The notes under the pieces: model-generated
Database searches by the model: none
Seen by the model: the letters and a program-made list of their open reading frames with translations, nothing else
What the model was told of the DNA's origin: nothing
DNA from: Bradyrhizobium jicamae
GTDB taxonomy: Bacteria; Pseudomonadota; Alphaproteobacteria; Rhizobiales; Xanthobacteraceae
Assembly: GCF_018130215.1 (NCBI RefSeq)
Contig: NZ_JAFCKQ010000016.1
Location: forward strand, 85,373-149,372
Direction: 5' to 3'
DNA: 64,000 nucleotides
Made by a program: the position numbers and the translations under genes
Shown: piece after piece, positions 36,445-45,247 of the stretch
Numbering within the stretch: position 1 is the first letter of the stretch
Layout of the letters: each line of letters begins with the position of its first letter

Positions 36445-37581
36445 ATGACGCCGACGTTCAATCGCGCGCGCTCCGCCTTATCAGGATTGATCTTCTCCGC
36501 CATCCTCGCATCGCTCCCTGTCCTCGCTCCGCGACCCGCCGCGGGCGCCGAGATCCCGACCTTCGCCGTCGACGCCTCCTGGCCCAAACCGTTGCCCAAC
36601 AACTGGATCCTCGGCCAGGTCGGCGGCATCACCGTGGACTGGCAGGGGCACATCTGGATGATCCATCGCCCACGCTCACTGACCGACGACGAGAAGGGCG
36701 CAAGCCTCACTCCGCCGCGCTCGAAATGCTGCATCTCGGCGCCGCCGGTGCTGGAATTCGACGTCGACGGCAACCTGCTGCGCGCCTGGGGCGGTCCCGG
36801 CGACGGCTATCAATGGGTCGGGCGCGAGCACGGCATTGAGGTCGACGAGCGCGGCTTCGTCTGGATCGGCGGCAACGCCGACAATGACAACGCGATCCTG
36901 AAGTTCACGCTCGATGGCAAGTTCGTCTCGCAGATCGGCTCGATCGCGCCGAGCAAGGGCTCGAACGATACAACGCAGCTCGGCAAGCCCGCTGAGACGG
37001 CGATCGACAAGGAGGCCAACGAGATCTACGTCGCCGACGGCTACGGTAACCACCGCGTCATCGTGTTCGACGCCACCAGCGGTGCCTACAAGCGGCACTG
37101 GGGCGCCTATGGCAACAAGCCCAGTGACGACAAGCAGCCGCCCTACGATCCCAAGGCGCCGGTCGCGCAGCAATTCGGCAATCCCGTGCATTGCGTGAAG
37201 ATCGCGCAGGACGGCCTGGTCTATGTCTGTGACCGCATCAACAACCGCATCCAGGTGTTCAGGAAGGACGGCACCTTCGTGAAGGAGTTCTTCTTCGAGA
37301 AGAACACGCTCGGCAACGGCGCGGTCTGGGACGTCGCGCTGTGGCCCGACCCGAAGCAGACCTATTTGCTGTCCGCCGACGGCGAGAACAACGAAATCCG
37401 CATCATCAGGCGCGACGACGGCACGGTGGTCGGCAGCTTCGGCCGCAACGGCCGCAACGCCGGCCAATTCCACTGGGTGCATGCGATGGCGGTCGACGCC
37501 CAGGGCAACGTCTATACGGCCGAGGTCGACACCGGCAAGCGCATCCAGAAATTCAGGCTTACCTCCGACGCCCTGAAATAG
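36445..37581 (+). CDS. Secreted six-bladed beta-propeller (NHL-repeat) protein
   Basis: A 378-residue protein with a signal peptide ending AAGAE near residue 35. It then has repeated NHL-type units, for example EHGIEVDERGFVWIGGNADN, AIDKEANEIYVADGYGNHRV and AMAVDAQGNVYTAEVDTGKRI. Proteins of this type resemble peptidyl-amidoglycolate lyase or bind carbohydrate or protein surfaces; activity is not deducible. ATG 36445 follows CGGGAGG. It precedes an orphan periplasmic binding protein on the same strand, 138 bases away. Confidence 0.85.
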   Translation: MTPTFNRARSALSGLIFSAILASLPVLAPRPAAGAEIPTFAVDASWPKPLPNNWILGQVGGITVDWQGHIWMIHRPRSLTDDEKGASLTPPRSKCCISAPPVLEFDVDGNLLRAWGGPGDGYQWVGREHGIEVDERGFVWIGGNADNDNAILKFTLDGKFVSQIGSIAPSKGSNDTTQLGKPAETAIDKEANEIYVADGYGNHRVIVFDATSGAYKRHWGAYGNKPSDDKQPPYDPKAPVAQQFGNPVHCVKIAQDGLVYVCDRINNRIQVFRKDGTFVKEFFFEKNTLGNGAVWDVALWPDPKQTYLLSADGENNEIRIIRRDDGTVVGSFGRNGRNAGQFHWVHAMAVDAQGNVYTAEVDTGKRIQKFRLTSDALK

Positions 37582-37719
37582 AGACACAGCCGAATGATGC
37601 GTCATCCCGCTTTTGACGCATTGCCGGTTGCCTCAGGACAAGGTAACGGGAACCCAACCGGCATAATGGCTCCGTCTTGAGAGGGCCGACCGGAAATTTC
37701 ATGATGGAGGGAATGTTTC

Positions 37720-38946
37720 ATGACGACGACGCTCGCACGGCGCTACGCCGTGCTTCTCGCTTGCGCCGGACTAGGCCTTGCAACTCCTGCGTTTTCCCAG
37801 GACAAGAACGTCAAGATCGGCGTGCTGAACGACATGTCGGGCCTTTATGCCGACATCGGCGGCCCGAACTCGGTAGTCGCAGCCAACATGGCGGTGGAAG
37901 ACTCCGGCCTGCTCGCCAAGGGCTGGAAGATCGAGGTGATCAGCGGCGATCACCAGAACAAGCCCGACGTCGGCGTCAACATCGCGCGGCAGTGGATCGA
38001 CAACGAGAGGGTCGACATGATCACCGACACGCCGAACTCCGGCGTTGCGTTGGCGGTGAGCAACCTCGCGAAGGAGAAGAACTCGATCGTGCTCAACTCG
38101 GGCGCAGCGACCGCCGACCTGACCGGCAAGGCCTGCAACGCCAACACGATCTCCTATACTTTCGATACCTACATGCTCGCCAACGGCACCGGCAAGGCGC
38201 TGACCAAGGCGGGCGGCGACAGCTGGTTCTTCCTCACCGCCGACTACGCCTTCGGGCATGCGCTCGAGCGCGACACCTCGGCGGTCGTCACGGCCAATGG
38301 CGGCAAGGTGCTCGGCGGCGTCAAGCACCCGCTCAACACCGCTGACTTCTCGTCCTTCCTGCTGCAGGCGCAGGCCTCCAAGGCCAAGATCATCGGCCTT
38401 GCCAATGCCGGCGGCGACACCACCAATGCGATCAAGCAGGCCTCCGAATTCGGTATCACCGCGGGCGGCCAGAAGCTCGCCGCGCTGCTGCTGTTCGTCA
38501 ACGACGTGCATGCGCTCGGCCTGAAGATCGCGCAGGGCCTCACCTTCACGGAGTCGTTCTACTGGGACATGAACGACCAGACCCGCGCCTTTTCGAAGAA
38601 ATTCCAGGCACGCTCGCCGAAGGGCTCGATGCCCTCGATGACGGTCGCCGGCGTCTATGCCGGCGTGCTGCATTACCTGAAGGCGCTGGACGCGATGGGC
38701 GGCAATCCGCATGACGGCGCCAAGGTCGTCGCCAAGATGAAGGAAATCCCGACCGACGATCCGCTGTTCGGCAAGGGCCCCTTGCGGATCGACGGCCGCC
38801 GCATCATCCCGGCCTATCTGTTCGAGGTGAAGAAGCCCGAGGAGTCCAAATATCCCTGGGACTACTACAAGCTGATCGCCACGATCTCCCCGGAAGATGC
38901 CGCCAAGCCGCTCGAGGCCAGCGAGTGCCCGCTGGTGAAGAAGTGA
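37720..38946 (+). CDS. Orphan Liv-type ABC substrate-binding protein, paralogue of the livK-like gene at 53371
   Basis: A 408-residue periplasmic binding protein (Peripla_BP_6). A signal peptide ends at AFSQ (residue 27), then KNVKIGVLNDMSGLYADIGG. By eye about 70 percent of residues equal the binding protein of the complete ABC operon at 51471-56136, and stretches of DNA are nearly identical (38380-38439 differs by one base from the matching part). No transporter genes lie beside it, so it may deliver a related ligand to the distant Liv transporter (inference). Confidence 0.9.
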   Translation: MTTTLARRYAVLLACAGLGLATPAFSQDKNVKIGVLNDMSGLYADIGGPNSVVAANMAVEDSGLLAKGWKIEVISGDHQNKPDVGVNIARQWIDNERVDMITDTPNSGVALAVSNLAKEKNSIVLNSGAATADLTGKACNANTISYTFDTYMLANGTGKALTKAGGDSWFFLTADYAFGHALERDTSAVVTANGGKVLGGVKHPLNTADFSSFLLQAQASKAKIIGLANAGGDTTNAIKQASEFGITAGGQKLAALLLFVNDVHALGLKIAQGLTFTESFYWDMNDQTRAFSKKFQARSPKGSMPSMTVAGVYAGVLHYLKALDAMGGNPHDGAKVVAKMKEIPTDDPLFGKGPLRIDGRRIIPAYLFEVKKPEESKYPWDYYKLIATISPEDAAKPLEASECPLVKK

Positions 38947-38961
38947 CTGCGTAGCAGTGCC

Positions 38962-39004
38962 GCCGGGTGGGCAAAGGCGCGCTTGCGCCGTGCCCACCCC
39001 CGGC
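38962..39004 (+). terminator. Hairpin element after the binding protein gene
   Basis: Long imperfect stem (GCCGGGTGGGCA with TGCCCACCCCCGGC) enclosing an inner GGCGC-GCTT-GCGCC stem. I recall GTGGGCAAAGGCGC...GCGCCGTGCCCAC as a frequent Bradyrhizobium intergenic repeat. It lies 15 bases after the stop and may end the transcript. Confidence 0.6.
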
Positions 39005-39097
39005 AACTGCCCGATCAAAAATCGGCTCCGCCTGTCGGATCGCCTGCCTCCCCTGCGTCCTTGGGGCAGAAGCAGCCAACAGCCGGAGCAAAAATCC

Positions 39098-39490
39098 ATG
39101 ATGCAGCAGGGTCAGGAGGCCGAGAGCCAGATCAGGACACTGATCGAGGCATGGGCGGATGCCGTCCGCCGGCACGACTATGCGGGCGTTCTCGCCCGCC
39201 ATGATCATGACGTCGTGATGTTCGACGTGCCGCCGCCGTTCCAGTCACGCGGCCTCGATGCGTACAGGAAAACCTGGGATCTGTTCTTCGGGTGCAACAA
39301 GACTTCCGACGCCTTCGATATCGAGGATCTCGCGATCACGGCCGGCGACGACGTCGCCTTCGCCGTCGCAGTCATGCGGTGCGGCCCGCCGCAGGACGAG
39401 CTCCAGTTCCGCCTCACCATCGGGCTGCGCAAGATCGACGGCGAGTGGCGTATCATGCACGAGCACCATTCGGTGCCGGCGGAGGAGTAG
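39098..39490 (+). CDS. SnoaL-like / NTF2-fold protein
   Basis: A 130-residue protein with the layout of the NTF2 fold. An initial helix (QIRTLIEAWADAVRRHDYAG) is followed by strands (DVVMFDVPPPFQSRGLDAYR) and the closing strands (FRLTIGLRKIDGEWRIMHEHHSVP). Such proteins act as small enzymes or ligand binders; no function can be assigned. ATG 39098 and ATG 39101 are adjacent choices. Confidence 0.82.
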   Translation: MMQQGQEAESQIRTLIEAWADAVRRHDYAGVLARHDHDVVMFDVPPPFQSRGLDAYRKTWDLFFGCNKTSDAFDIEDLAITAGDDVAFAVAVMRCGPPQDELQFRLTIGLRKIDGEWRIMHEHHSVPAEE

Positions 39491-39507
39491 GAACCGCTCC
39501 ACCCATC

Positions 39508-40752
39508 CTACGATCTGTGTGACGTCGCGCGCCACGCAATTGCCAGCGCCAGCAGCAGCAGCGCTGCGGCGAGATAGAACGGCGCGCCGGGCATTTTCAG
39601 TGGCGCGCTGTCGCCGATGAACCAGGCAAAGGTCAGCGTGAACAGGAACGGGCCGATCAGCTGCGAGACGCTCTGCACGCTTGTCGTCGCGCCCTGCAGC
39701 TGGCCCTGCTGATCGGCTGCCACGAGCTGCGTGGTCAGCGCCTGCGTCGCGGCGCCCGAGATGCCCCACAGCGCCATCACGGGAATGCCGGTCCAGAACC
39801 ACTGGCCGGTCGGTGCCACGCCGAAGATGAAGAAGCCGGCCGCGCCACAGCAGAGCCCGAGGAACAGGGCCTTGCGCTCGCCGACATGCTTGACGATCGG
39901 GCCGATCGCCGCGCCCTGCACGATCATGGCGCAGACCCCGACCAGCGCCAGCGTGGCGCCGACGGTGCCGGTGCTCCAGCCGTAGCGATACGTCGCGTAG
40001 AGCACAAAAACCGAGGGCAGCACGACATGCGCAAGCTGGGCGAAGAAATTCGAAAGTGACAGCCCGGCGAGCACGCGGTTCGAGCGCAGCAGGTGCAATG
40101 CGCCGGCCGGATTGGCGCTCCGCCAGCGGAACGGCGAGCGGCGTCCGGCCGGCAGCGATTCCGGCAGGATCAGCAGGCCATAGAGGCCGTTGGTGAAGCT
40201 CAAGCCGGCCGCGACCCAGAATGGCAGCCGCGGATCGATCTGGCCGAGCAGGCCGCCCAGCGCCGGCCCGAGGATGAATCCCGCACCGAACGCAACACCG
40301 ATCTTGCCGAACACGGCGGCGCGGCGCTCCGGCACGGTGACGTCGGTGATGTAGGCAAAAGCGGTCGAGATGCTCGCCGAGGTGATGCCCGAGATCATCC
40401 GGCCGACGAACAGCCAGCTCAGCGTCGGCGCGAGCGCCATCACCACGTAGTCGGCGGCAAGCCCGAAGTTCGACAGCAGCACCACGGGCCGGCGGCCGAA
40501 GCGATCGGACAGTGCGCCCAGGATCGGCGAGCAGAAGAACTGCATCAGCGCCCAGATCGTGCCGAACAGCCCGAAGATACGCGCGGCGTTCGCGGTATCG
40601 TTGTTGACGAAACTCTCGATCAGCTTCGGCAGGATCGGGATCACCACGCCGAGCGCGAGCGTATCGAGCAGGATGGTGACGAAGATGAAGATGACGGCGG
40701 CACCGCGCGCCTGTGGCGCCTCAGCTCTGCCGTTCGCCACCTCACCACTCAT
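39508..40752 (-). CDS. MFS drug efflux transporter, TCR/Tet type
   Basis: A 414-residue, 12-helix permease. The N-terminal helix has LLDTLALGVVIPILPKL, and the loop after helix 2 has the GALSDRFGRRPVVL motif A. The middle loop is short. The family exports tetracycline-like drugs by proton antiport, but chromosomal rhizobial members are not shown to confer resistance. Its start overlaps the der stop by 4 bases, so it is translated with der. Confidence 0.87.
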   Translation of the reverse strand: MSGEVANGRAEAPQARGAAVIFIFVTILLDTLALGVVIPILPKLIESFVNNDTANAARIFGLFGTIWALMQFFCSPILGALSDRFGRRPVVLLSNFGLAADYVVMALAPTLSWLFVGRMISGITSASISTAFAYITDVTVPERRAAVFGKIGVAFGAGFILGPALGGLLGQIDPRLPFWVAAGLSFTNGLYGLLILPESLPAGRRSPFRWRSANPAGALHLLRSNRVLAGLSLSNFFAQLAHVVLPSVFVLYATYRYGWSTGTVGATLALVGVCAMIVQGAAIGPIVKHVGERKALFLGLCCGAAGFFIFGVAPTGQWFWTGIPVMALWGISGAATQALTTQLVAADQQGQLQGATTSVQSVSQLIGPFLFTLTFAWFIGDSAPLKMPGAPFYLAAALLLLALAIAWRATSHRS

Positions 40753-42131
40753 GACGGGCGCTTGCGCTTGTGGGCGAACGGATTGGCCTTCTCGCGGAGG
40801 GTGATTCTGACAGGCGTGCCCGGCAGGTCGAAGGCGTCGCGCATCGAATTGGTGAGATAGCGCAGATAGGATTGCGGTATCGCGTCGGCGCGCGAGCAGA
40901 ACAGGACAAAGCTCGGCGGCCGTGCCTTGTTCTGGGTGATGTAGTTGAGCTTAAGCCGGCGGCCCGACACGGCGGGCGGCGGATTGGCCTGGATCGCCTG
41001 CTCGAACCAGCGATTGAGCGCAGAGGTCGGCACGCGCCGGTTCCACACCGCGTAGGCGTCCTGGATCGCCGTCATCAGGCGGTCGATGCCCTCGCCCATC
41101 AGCCCGGAGACGGCGACGACAGGCGCACCCTTGACCTGCGGGAGCCAGTGATCGACGTCGGTGCGCAGGGCGGAGATCTGGTTCGGCTTGCGCTCGACCA
41201 GGTCCCATTTGTTGACCGCGAGCACGATCGCGCGCCCCTCCCGTTCGATCAGGTCGGCGATGCGCAGGTCCTGCTCCTCGAACTTGTTCTGCGCGTCCAT
41301 CATCAGCACGACGACTTCGGCGAAGCGCACCGCGCGCAGCGCGTCGGCGACCGACAGCTTCTCCAGCTTCTCCTCGATCCGTGAGCGGCGGCGCAGACCG
41401 GCGGTGTCGAACACGCGGAATGAGCGGCCCTGCCAGGTGATCTCGACCGCGATCGAATCGCGCGTGGTGCCGGCCTCGGGACTGGTCAGCAGCCGCTCCT
41501 CGCCGAGCAGATGGTTGATCAGCGTCGACTTGCCGGCATTGGGACGGCCGACGATCGCGACCCGGATCGGGCGCCGCGCGATCTCCTCATCCGACATCTC
41601 ATCGTCGTCTTCGGCTTCGTCATCCGTCTCGACCGGCGCCGGCATCAGCGGGCTGAGCGCGTCATAGAGCTCGCCCATGCCCTCGCCGTGCTCGGCCGAG
41701 ATCTGGATGGGATCGCCGAGACCGAGCGCGTAGGATTCCATGGCGCCGATCTCGCCATGCCTGCCCTCAGCCTTGTTGGCGACCAGCACCACCGGCTTGT
41801 TGGCGCGTCGCGCGAAATCGGCAAAGGCGCGGTCGGTCGGCGTCAGGCCGACGCGGGCATCGATCACGAACATCAGGGCGTCGGCGAGGTCGATCGCGGT
41901 CTCGGTCTGCTCCTGCATCCGCGCCGTCAGCGAGCCCTTGGCGCCTTCGTCGAGACCCGCGGTGTCGATGATGGTGAATTCGAGATCGCCAAGCCGCGCC
42001 TCGCCCTCGCGGCGATCGCGGGTCACGCCCGGCTCGTCATCGACCAGCGCGAGCTTCTGCCCCACCAGCCGGTTGAACAGCGTCGACTTTCCGACATTGG
42101 GCCGGCCGATAATAGCAATGGTGAAGGACAT
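40749..42131 (-). CDS. der: Ribosome-assembly GTPase Der (EngA)
   Basis: A 460-residue protein with two GTPase domains (GRPNVGKSTLFNRL at residues 8-21, GRPNAGKSTLINHL at about 194-207; DTAG and NKxD motifs in each), joined by an acidic linker EAEDDDEMSDEEIA. A KH-like C-terminal domain follows. It acts in 50S subunit maturation. The upstream genes (lipoprotein and TPR protein) fill the usual yfgM-bamB-der positions. Confidence 0.96.
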   Translation of the reverse strand: MSFTIAIIGRPNVGKSTLFNRLVGQKLALVDDEPGVTRDRREGEARLGDLEFTIIDTAGLDEGAKGSLTARMQEQTETAIDLADALMFVIDARVGLTPTDRAFADFARRANKPVVLVANKAEGRHGEIGAMESYALGLGDPIQISAEHGEGMGELYDALSPLMPAPVETDDEAEDDDEMSDEEIARRPIRVAIVGRPNAGKSTLINHLLGEERLLTSPEAGTTRDSIAVEITWQGRSFRVFDTAGLRRRSRIEEKLEKLSVADALRAVRFAEVVVLMMDAQNKFEEQDLRIADLIEREGRAIVLAVNKWDLVERKPNQISALRTDVDHWLPQVKGAPVVAVSGLMGEGIDRLMTAIQDAYAVWNRRVPTSALNRWFEQAIQANPPPAVSGRRLKLNYITQNKARPPSFVLFCSRADAIPQSYLRYLTNSMRDAFDLPGTPVRITLREKANPFAHKRKRPS

Positions 42132-42185
42132 GGATCATCCAGGCGTTGCGTCAGCAGCGCGCATCAAACGAATTGGAGTGGAATC

Positions 42186-42785
42186 CTAGCGGTTAAACGT
42201 GCCGCTCGGTAGCGGCGCGGGGAATGACGAGCCGGATTGTTGCGTGGTCTGGGTCTGGGCCTGTGCCGCGGGCTGGGCGGCAGCGGGCTGCTGCGCCTGC
42301 TGGTCGTCGGGTGGCGGCGCGGTGGTGCGGCGGCGGACGATCTTCTTCTTCTGCTTGGGCTCCGGCGGCAGTGCGGCGGGCGCGCCCTCCTCGGGCGCCG
42401 CGGCGGCGTCGGGAGCAGCGGCCTGGTCTGCCGCGGGCGCAGTGCTCGCGGCGGCCTGAGCGGGCTTGGACTTGTGCTTCTTCGCGCCCTTCGGCGGCTC
42501 GGGAGGCGGCGCCGGCGTGGCGGCAGCCGTCGCGGCGTCGGGCGGCGGATTGAGCGAGTCCTGCTGCTGCGCGCCCTTGTACAATTCCTTCGGCACGCCC
42601 TGCTCGAGGCCCGGCACGCCCTCGGGGAACACCGGCTTGCGCTCGCCGGGCAGCTTCTTCTTGGTGTCGAGCCAGTCGAGCATGTCGGACGGATCGAAAT
42701 TGGCCATGCCGCCGCTGCAGCCCGCCAGCACGCTGCAAAGCGCGACGAGAACTGCGGCTGCGATCAAGCGTTGCGAGCTTCGCAT
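42186..42785 (-). CDS. Pro/Ala-rich outer-membrane lipoprotein candidate
   Basis: A 199-residue protein with a lipoprotein signal: basic start, hydrophobic helix and lipobox LAGC (lipidated Cys23). The segment FDPSDMLDWLDTKKKLPGE then VFPEGVPGLEQGVPKELYK is conserved-looking. The rest is low complexity (Pro, Ala, Gln, basic patches). Start ATG 42785 is preferred over TTG 42803. In many alphaproteobacteria a BamB propeller lies at this place between the YfgM-like gene and der; no propeller repeats are present here. Role unknown, possibly envelope assembly (inference). Confidence 0.75.
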   Translation of the reverse strand: MRSSQRLIAAAVLVALCSVLAGCSGGMANFDPSDMLDWLDTKKKLPGERKPVFPEGVPGLEQGVPKELYKGAQQQDSLNPPPDAATAAATPAPPPEPPKGAKKHKSKPAQAAASTAPAADQAAAPDAAAAPEEGAPAALPPEPKQKKKIVRRRTTAPPPDDQQAQQPAAAQPAAQAQTQTTQQSGSSFPAPLPSGTFNR

Positions 42786-42829
42786 GGTCGATCTCTCATT
42801 CAAACTCAGGTTTCGCCGTCAGCTCGTGT

Positions 42830-43483
42830 TCAGCTCTTGGCAACTGGCGGCAGCAGGGCCTGCAACGCCTCGGCACGCGAGCGCAGGCTCGGCGGCGTGT
42901 CACCGTCACTGGCAATCTGGTCCAGCCACTTTCGTGCGGCCGTGGCATCATTGGCGTGCCAGGCCGACAGCGCCAGCATCTCGCGCGCGGTATGGCGGAA
43001 GGTCGAACCCTGCGCGGTGGCCGGCTCGAGCCGTTGCAGCATGTTCGGATAGGTCGTGGTGTCCATCACGAGCTGCGCGGCGCGGATCCGCGCCAGGTCC
43101 TGCTCGGGTGCGCTGACGCTGCGGTCGGCGGCGATCTCGTCATACAGCTTCGCGGCGGCCTGCTGGTCGCGCACTGCGACCTCGGCGGCCATGCGCAGCC
43201 GCGCCAGGGTGCGGTAGCCATACGGCGCCTTGGCGGCGAGATCGGCAAAGGCGGCCTCGGCCTCGGAGTGCTTGTTCTGCTCGGACAATTCGGCGGCGCG
43301 GTCGAATGCCGCACCCGCCTCGGCGGCCTTCTTGGCTTCGAGATACTGATAGCCGCGCCAGCCGCCGACGCCCGCGACGACCAGGATCGCCAGGGCGATG
43401 ATCAGGATCGAGTACTTGTCCCACAGCTTCTTGAGCTGTTCGCGACGGACTTCCTCGTCTACTTCATCAAATAATTCAGACAC
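42830..43483 (-). CDS. YfgM-like TPR protein with one membrane anchor
   Basis: A 217-residue protein. The N-terminus is cytoplasmic with the family-like start MSELFDEVDEEVRREQLKKL. A membrane helix at about 25-45 (YSILIIALAILVVAGVGGWRG) is followed by periplasmic tetratricopeptide-type helices. E. coli YfgM is a periplasmic chaperone partner of PpiD. The gene leads the yfgM-lipoprotein-der run on the minus strand, with gaps of 44 and 54 bases. Confidence 0.87.
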   Translation of the reverse strand: MSELFDEVDEEVRREQLKKLWDKYSILIIALAILVVAGVGGWRGYQYLEAKKAAEAGAAFDRAAELSEQNKHSEAEAAFADLAAKAPYGYRTLARLRMAAEVAVRDQQAAAKLYDEIAADRSVSAPEQDLARIRAAQLVMDTTTYPNMLQRLEPATAQGSTFRHTAREMLALSAWHANDATAARKWLDQIASDGDTPPSLRSRAEALQALLPPVAKS

Positions 43484-43638
43484 TTAAGGCTATCCCATCC
43501 CCTCGGGGCCGCAAACTTCGGCCGGGCGCAGCCCACGCCGGATCCCCACATCGCGGCGGCGTTACCCTAACGGTGTGGCGGAGGCAAGGCAAAGCGAGGC
43601 GGATCAAAGCGTTAACGGGGGAGAGTTGCCCGGCCCGC

Positions 43639-45237
43639 TCACGCTCCTGCCGAGCTCAGACTCTCCCGCAGCTGCCGCTTGATCACCTTGCCGTTGGCGT
43701 TGCGCGGCAGCGGGGTCATCGTCAACGCCATCGTCTCCGGCACCTTGTAGTCCGACAGCCGTTCAGCGCACCAGGCGCGCAAGCTCTCGACATTCACCTC
43801 GGTCCGCGTCACGACGATCACCGCATGCACGCGCTCGCCCAGCACCGGGCACGGTTTCGCAATGATCGCGCTCTCGATCACGTCGGGATGGCCCGCCAGC
43901 ACCGACTCCACCTCGGCGGAATAGATCTTCAGGCCACCACGGTTGATCATGTCCTTCTGGCGGTCGAACACGCGGACGAAATTATCGGCATCGATCGAAC
44001 CGAGATCGCCGGAATGCCAGAAACCGGCGGTGAAGCTGTCGGCGGTCGCCTCCGGATTGTTCCAGTAGCCCGCGATGACGGAGGCGCTGCGGATCCAGAG
44101 CTCGCCGATCTCGCCGCGCGGGACTTCGCGGCCATCGGGGCCCATCACGACGATCTCGGCACCCGGGCACGGCAGGCCGACGCTGTCGATATGGGCGGCG
44201 GTCAGTTCGCCCGGCATGATGGTCGAGGGCGACGTGGTCTCGGTCGCGCCGTAGCAATTGGCAAGCTTGAGCCCGGGGATCTTGGCATCGAGCTTCTCGA
44301 TGGTGGCGACCGGCATCGGCGCGCCGCCGAAGCCGCCGATCCGCCAGCTCGACAGATCGTAGCTGTCGAAGTCCGGCTGCAGCAGGCAGAGGTTGTACAT
44401 CGCCGGCACCATCACGGTGTAGGTGACGCGCTCGCGCGCGGCGAGCTTGAGATAGTCGGAGGCCTTGAACTCCGGCATGATGATCAGCGCTCCGGCGCAG
44501 CGCACCATGGTCGTGATGTTGGCGACCGCGCCCGTGACATGCGCCAGCGGCACCGCGGCGATCGAACGGTCGGCCCTGGTGAGCTTCAGGGAGGACGCAA
44601 ACACCATCGATGAATGGATGATGTTGCAATGGGCGAGCATGGCGCCTTTCGGCTTGCCCGTGGTGCCCGAGGTGTAGAGGATCATCGCGGTGTCCTCTTC
44701 CCTCATCTCGACGGGTGCCGCTGCTGCGTGATCGCGCAAGGCCGTAAATTGCGAGGCGCTGTCGTCGCTGACGGAGATCCGATGCCTCAGCGCCGGCAGA
44801 TCGGCGGCCGCAGGCACGCGATCGGCGAGCGACGCCTCGTGCACCAGCAGCCTGGCGCTGCAATCGTTCAGCACATAGGCGATCTCGGGCTTCTGCTGGC
44901 GGGTCGACAGCAGCACCGTCACGAGCCCGGCATGGGCCGCGGCGAACATCGTCAGTACGAATTCGATCCGGTTGCCGAGCAGGATCGCGACGCGGTCGCC
45001 GCGCTCGAGCCCGAGCTTCTGGAAACCTGCCGCGACCCTGGCCGACAGCTCGGCGATCTCGCGCCAGGTCAGGCGCGTATCACCACAGACCAGCGCCTCG
45101 CCGTCGCCGTTAAGTGCCACAGCCTCCGCGATCATCGCCCACAGGCTGCCCGGCCGTTCGACAAAGGCCGGAACCACCCGATCGCCGAAGCGCGGCTCGA
45201 GCCGCATGGGAGGAATTCCGTGCTGCGACCAGTCCAT
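43639..45237 (-). CDS. AMP-dependent acyl-CoA synthetase/ligase
   Basis: A 532-residue adenylate-forming enzyme. The AMP-binding signature ILYTSGTTGKPKGAML is at about residue 190. NCYGATETT and the C-terminal RQKDMINRGGLKIYSAEVE hinge and PLPRNANGKVIKR (catalytic Lys) are also visible. It activates a carboxylic acid as CoA thioester. Substrate unknown, likely medium or branched chain. It follows panB by 10 bases on the same strand. Confidence 0.9.
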   Translation of the reverse strand: MDWSQHGIPPMRLEPRFGDRVVPAFVERPGSLWAMIAEAVALNGDGEALVCGDTRLTWREIAELSARVAAGFQKLGLERGDRVAILLGNRIEFVLTMFAAAHAGLVTVLLSTRQQKPEIAYVLNDCSARLLVHEASLADRVPAAADLPALRHRISVSDDSASQFTALRDHAAAAPVEMREEDTAMILYTSGTTGKPKGAMLAHCNIIHSSMVFASSLKLTRADRSIAAVPLAHVTGAVANITTMVRCAGALIIMPEFKASDYLKLAARERVTYTVMVPAMYNLCLLQPDFDSYDLSSWRIGGFGGAPMPVATIEKLDAKIPGLKLANCYGATETTSPSTIMPGELTAAHIDSVGLPCPGAEIVVMGPDGREVPRGEIGELWIRSASVIAGYWNNPEATADSFTAGFWHSGDLGSIDADNFVRVFDRQKDMINRGGLKIYSAEVESVLAGHPDVIESAIIAKPCPVLGERVHAVIVVTRTEVNVESLRAWCAERLSDYKVPETMALTMTPLPRNANGKVIKRQLRESLSSAGA

Positions 45238-45247
45238 GCGTGCCTCG

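Noticed and set aside
39508..40752. Tetracycline resistance determinant
   Set aside because: It is a TCR-type MFS transporter by motif, but it is embedded next to der in chromosomal context without mobile DNA or a TetR regulator, so acquired resistance is not supported.
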